Source: DAOTUL01 sp034437435
GTDB taxonomy: Bacteria; Chloroflexota; Anaerolineae; Aggregatilineales; Phototrophicaceae
Assembly: GCA_964417785.1 (NCBI GenBank)
Contig: CAYQJO010000240.1
Coordinates: 1-6,471, forward strand
Length of the DNA stretch: 6,471 nucleotides
Direction: 5' to 3'
The stretch's first letter is position 1, and each line of letters opens with the position of its first letter. Position numbers and translations under genes: made by a program. Positions 5,972 to 6,471 of the stretch are shown in pieces. The notes below the pieces were generated by a model. That model worked only from the letters and a program-made list of their open reading frames with translations, had not been told where the DNA came from and did not search any database.

Positions 5972-5980
5972 AGGAGAAGG
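5972..5980 (+). promoter_or_regulatory. Strong ribosome-binding site of the DinB-like gene
   Basis: AGGAGAAGG ends 3 nt before the ATG at 5984; the AGGAG core is 7 nt from the start codon, an ideal distance. This fixes the start of the DinB-like gene and contrasts with the weak site of the divergent hydrolase. Confidence 0.8.
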
Positions 5981-5983
5981 ATA

Positions 5984-6463
5984 ATGATCCACACGCTGGT
6001 TCGACAGTTACGTTTTACACGGGGAAAATGGGTAAGCGCGTTCGACGGTGTTCCCGCCGAAGACGGCGAGCGCCGCCTGGGCCAGAGCAACAGTCTGAGC
6101 TGGATGGTGGCACATCTGGCCGCCCACGAGCAGCGGACCTGGGTGGAGTTGGCGCAGGGTCGGGTGATTGATGCGGCGGTGTACGCCTGCGCACCGGGGC
6201 AGCCGGCGACGGTCCCGCCGTATGTGGCGACCTGGGAAATCTGGCGCGAGGTGGTCGCCGCCGCCGATGTGTATCTGGATACAATCACGGACGCGGTCAC
6301 CCGGTCCACGCTGCCGGATGGCCGGGAGACGGTCGGCACGATGCTGCTGCGCAACATTTACCATTACTGGTATCACCTGGGCGAGGTGCAGATGATCCGG
6401 CAGCAGATGGGTCACGGCGACCTGCCGGGGTTCGTCGGTCGCATGCCGGACGATTTGTGGTGA
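5984..6463 (+). CDS. DinB-family (DUF664/YfiT-like) four-helix-bundle protein
   Basis: Encodes 159 residues, the usual length of the DinB superfamily: metal-binding four-helix-bundle proteins that include thiol-dependent transferases and many uncharacterised stress-associated proteins. The family pattern is visible as SWMVAHLAAHEQRTWVE in helix 2 (H44 the likely metal ligand, H48 nearby) and the C-terminal NIYHYWYHLGEVQMIR helix, in which H127 and H131 form the conserved H-x-x-x-H. Together H44, H127 and H131 would make the three-His metal site. The middle part (about 60-115) carries a Pro-rich loop and the TWEIWREV helix. The N-terminal helix (LVRQLRFTRGKWVSAFDGVP) matches the usual first helix that holds the small-molecule pocket. 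The start is set by a strong ribosome-binding site. The gene is complete, ends with TGA at 6461-6463, and is divergent from the hydrolase with 124 bp between them. Its actual reaction is unknown. Confidence 0.83.
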   Translation: MIHTLVRQLRFTRGKWVSAFDGVPAEDGERRLGQSNSLSWMVAHLAAHEQRTWVELAQGRVIDAAVYACAPGQPATVPPYVATWEIWREVVAAADVYLDTITDAVTRSTLPDGRETVGTMLLRNIYHYWYHLGEVQMIRQQMGHGDLPGFVGRMPDDLW

Positions 6464-6471
6464 GGCACGGT

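Noticed and set aside
6008..6415. Minus-strand open frames opposite the DinB-like gene
   Set aside because: They are Arg/His/Pro-rich translations typical of the antisense of GC-rich genes. The plus strand has the strong ribosome-binding site and the conserved His residues.

Overview
The window comes from a GC-rich bacterium. Three things suggest a Chloroflexota (Anaerolineae-like) genome: GC-rich coding sequence, short palindromes of the type GTAGGGACG...CGTCCCTAC, and a large cytoplasmic GH63/trehalase-like enzyme. This is an inference from general character; no phylogenetic marker gene is present.

Layout from left to right. (1) Positions 1-90 hold the proline-rich C-terminal end of a plus-strand gene, including an 11-C run. 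It converges with, and overlaps by two bases, a small minus-strand DUF3592-like membrane protein (87-374) that has its own AT-rich promoter region. (2) About 440 bases (375-814) contain no convincing gene. (3) A complete IS4-family insertion sequence (core about 887-2205) carries one intact DDE transposase on the minus strand. It sits exactly in the middle of a mirror-symmetric array of four short hairpins, two on each side. The inferred empty site is hairpin A, hairpin B, ATAT, hairpin B', hairpin A'. (4) Most of the right half is one minus-strand gene of 1190 codons (2287-5859). It encodes a glycoside hydrolase with two successive GH63/trehalase-type (alpha/alpha)6-barrel modules, each keeping its apparent catalytic Asp and Glu. 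(5) A 124-bp AT-rich intergenic region carries overlapping divergent promoter candidates and a dyad. It separates the hydrolase from a plus-strand DinB-family four-helix-bundle protein (5984-6463).

The hydrolase probably acts in the cytoplasm on an alpha-glucosidic or related compatible-solute or oligosaccharide substrate, since no signal peptide is visible. The DinB-like gene is transcribed divergently from it and may share regulation. The left-hand genes and the IS show no functional link to the hydrolase. The two observations most worth following up are the IS insertion at the centre of a symmetric hairpin array and the two-module architecture of the hydrolase.
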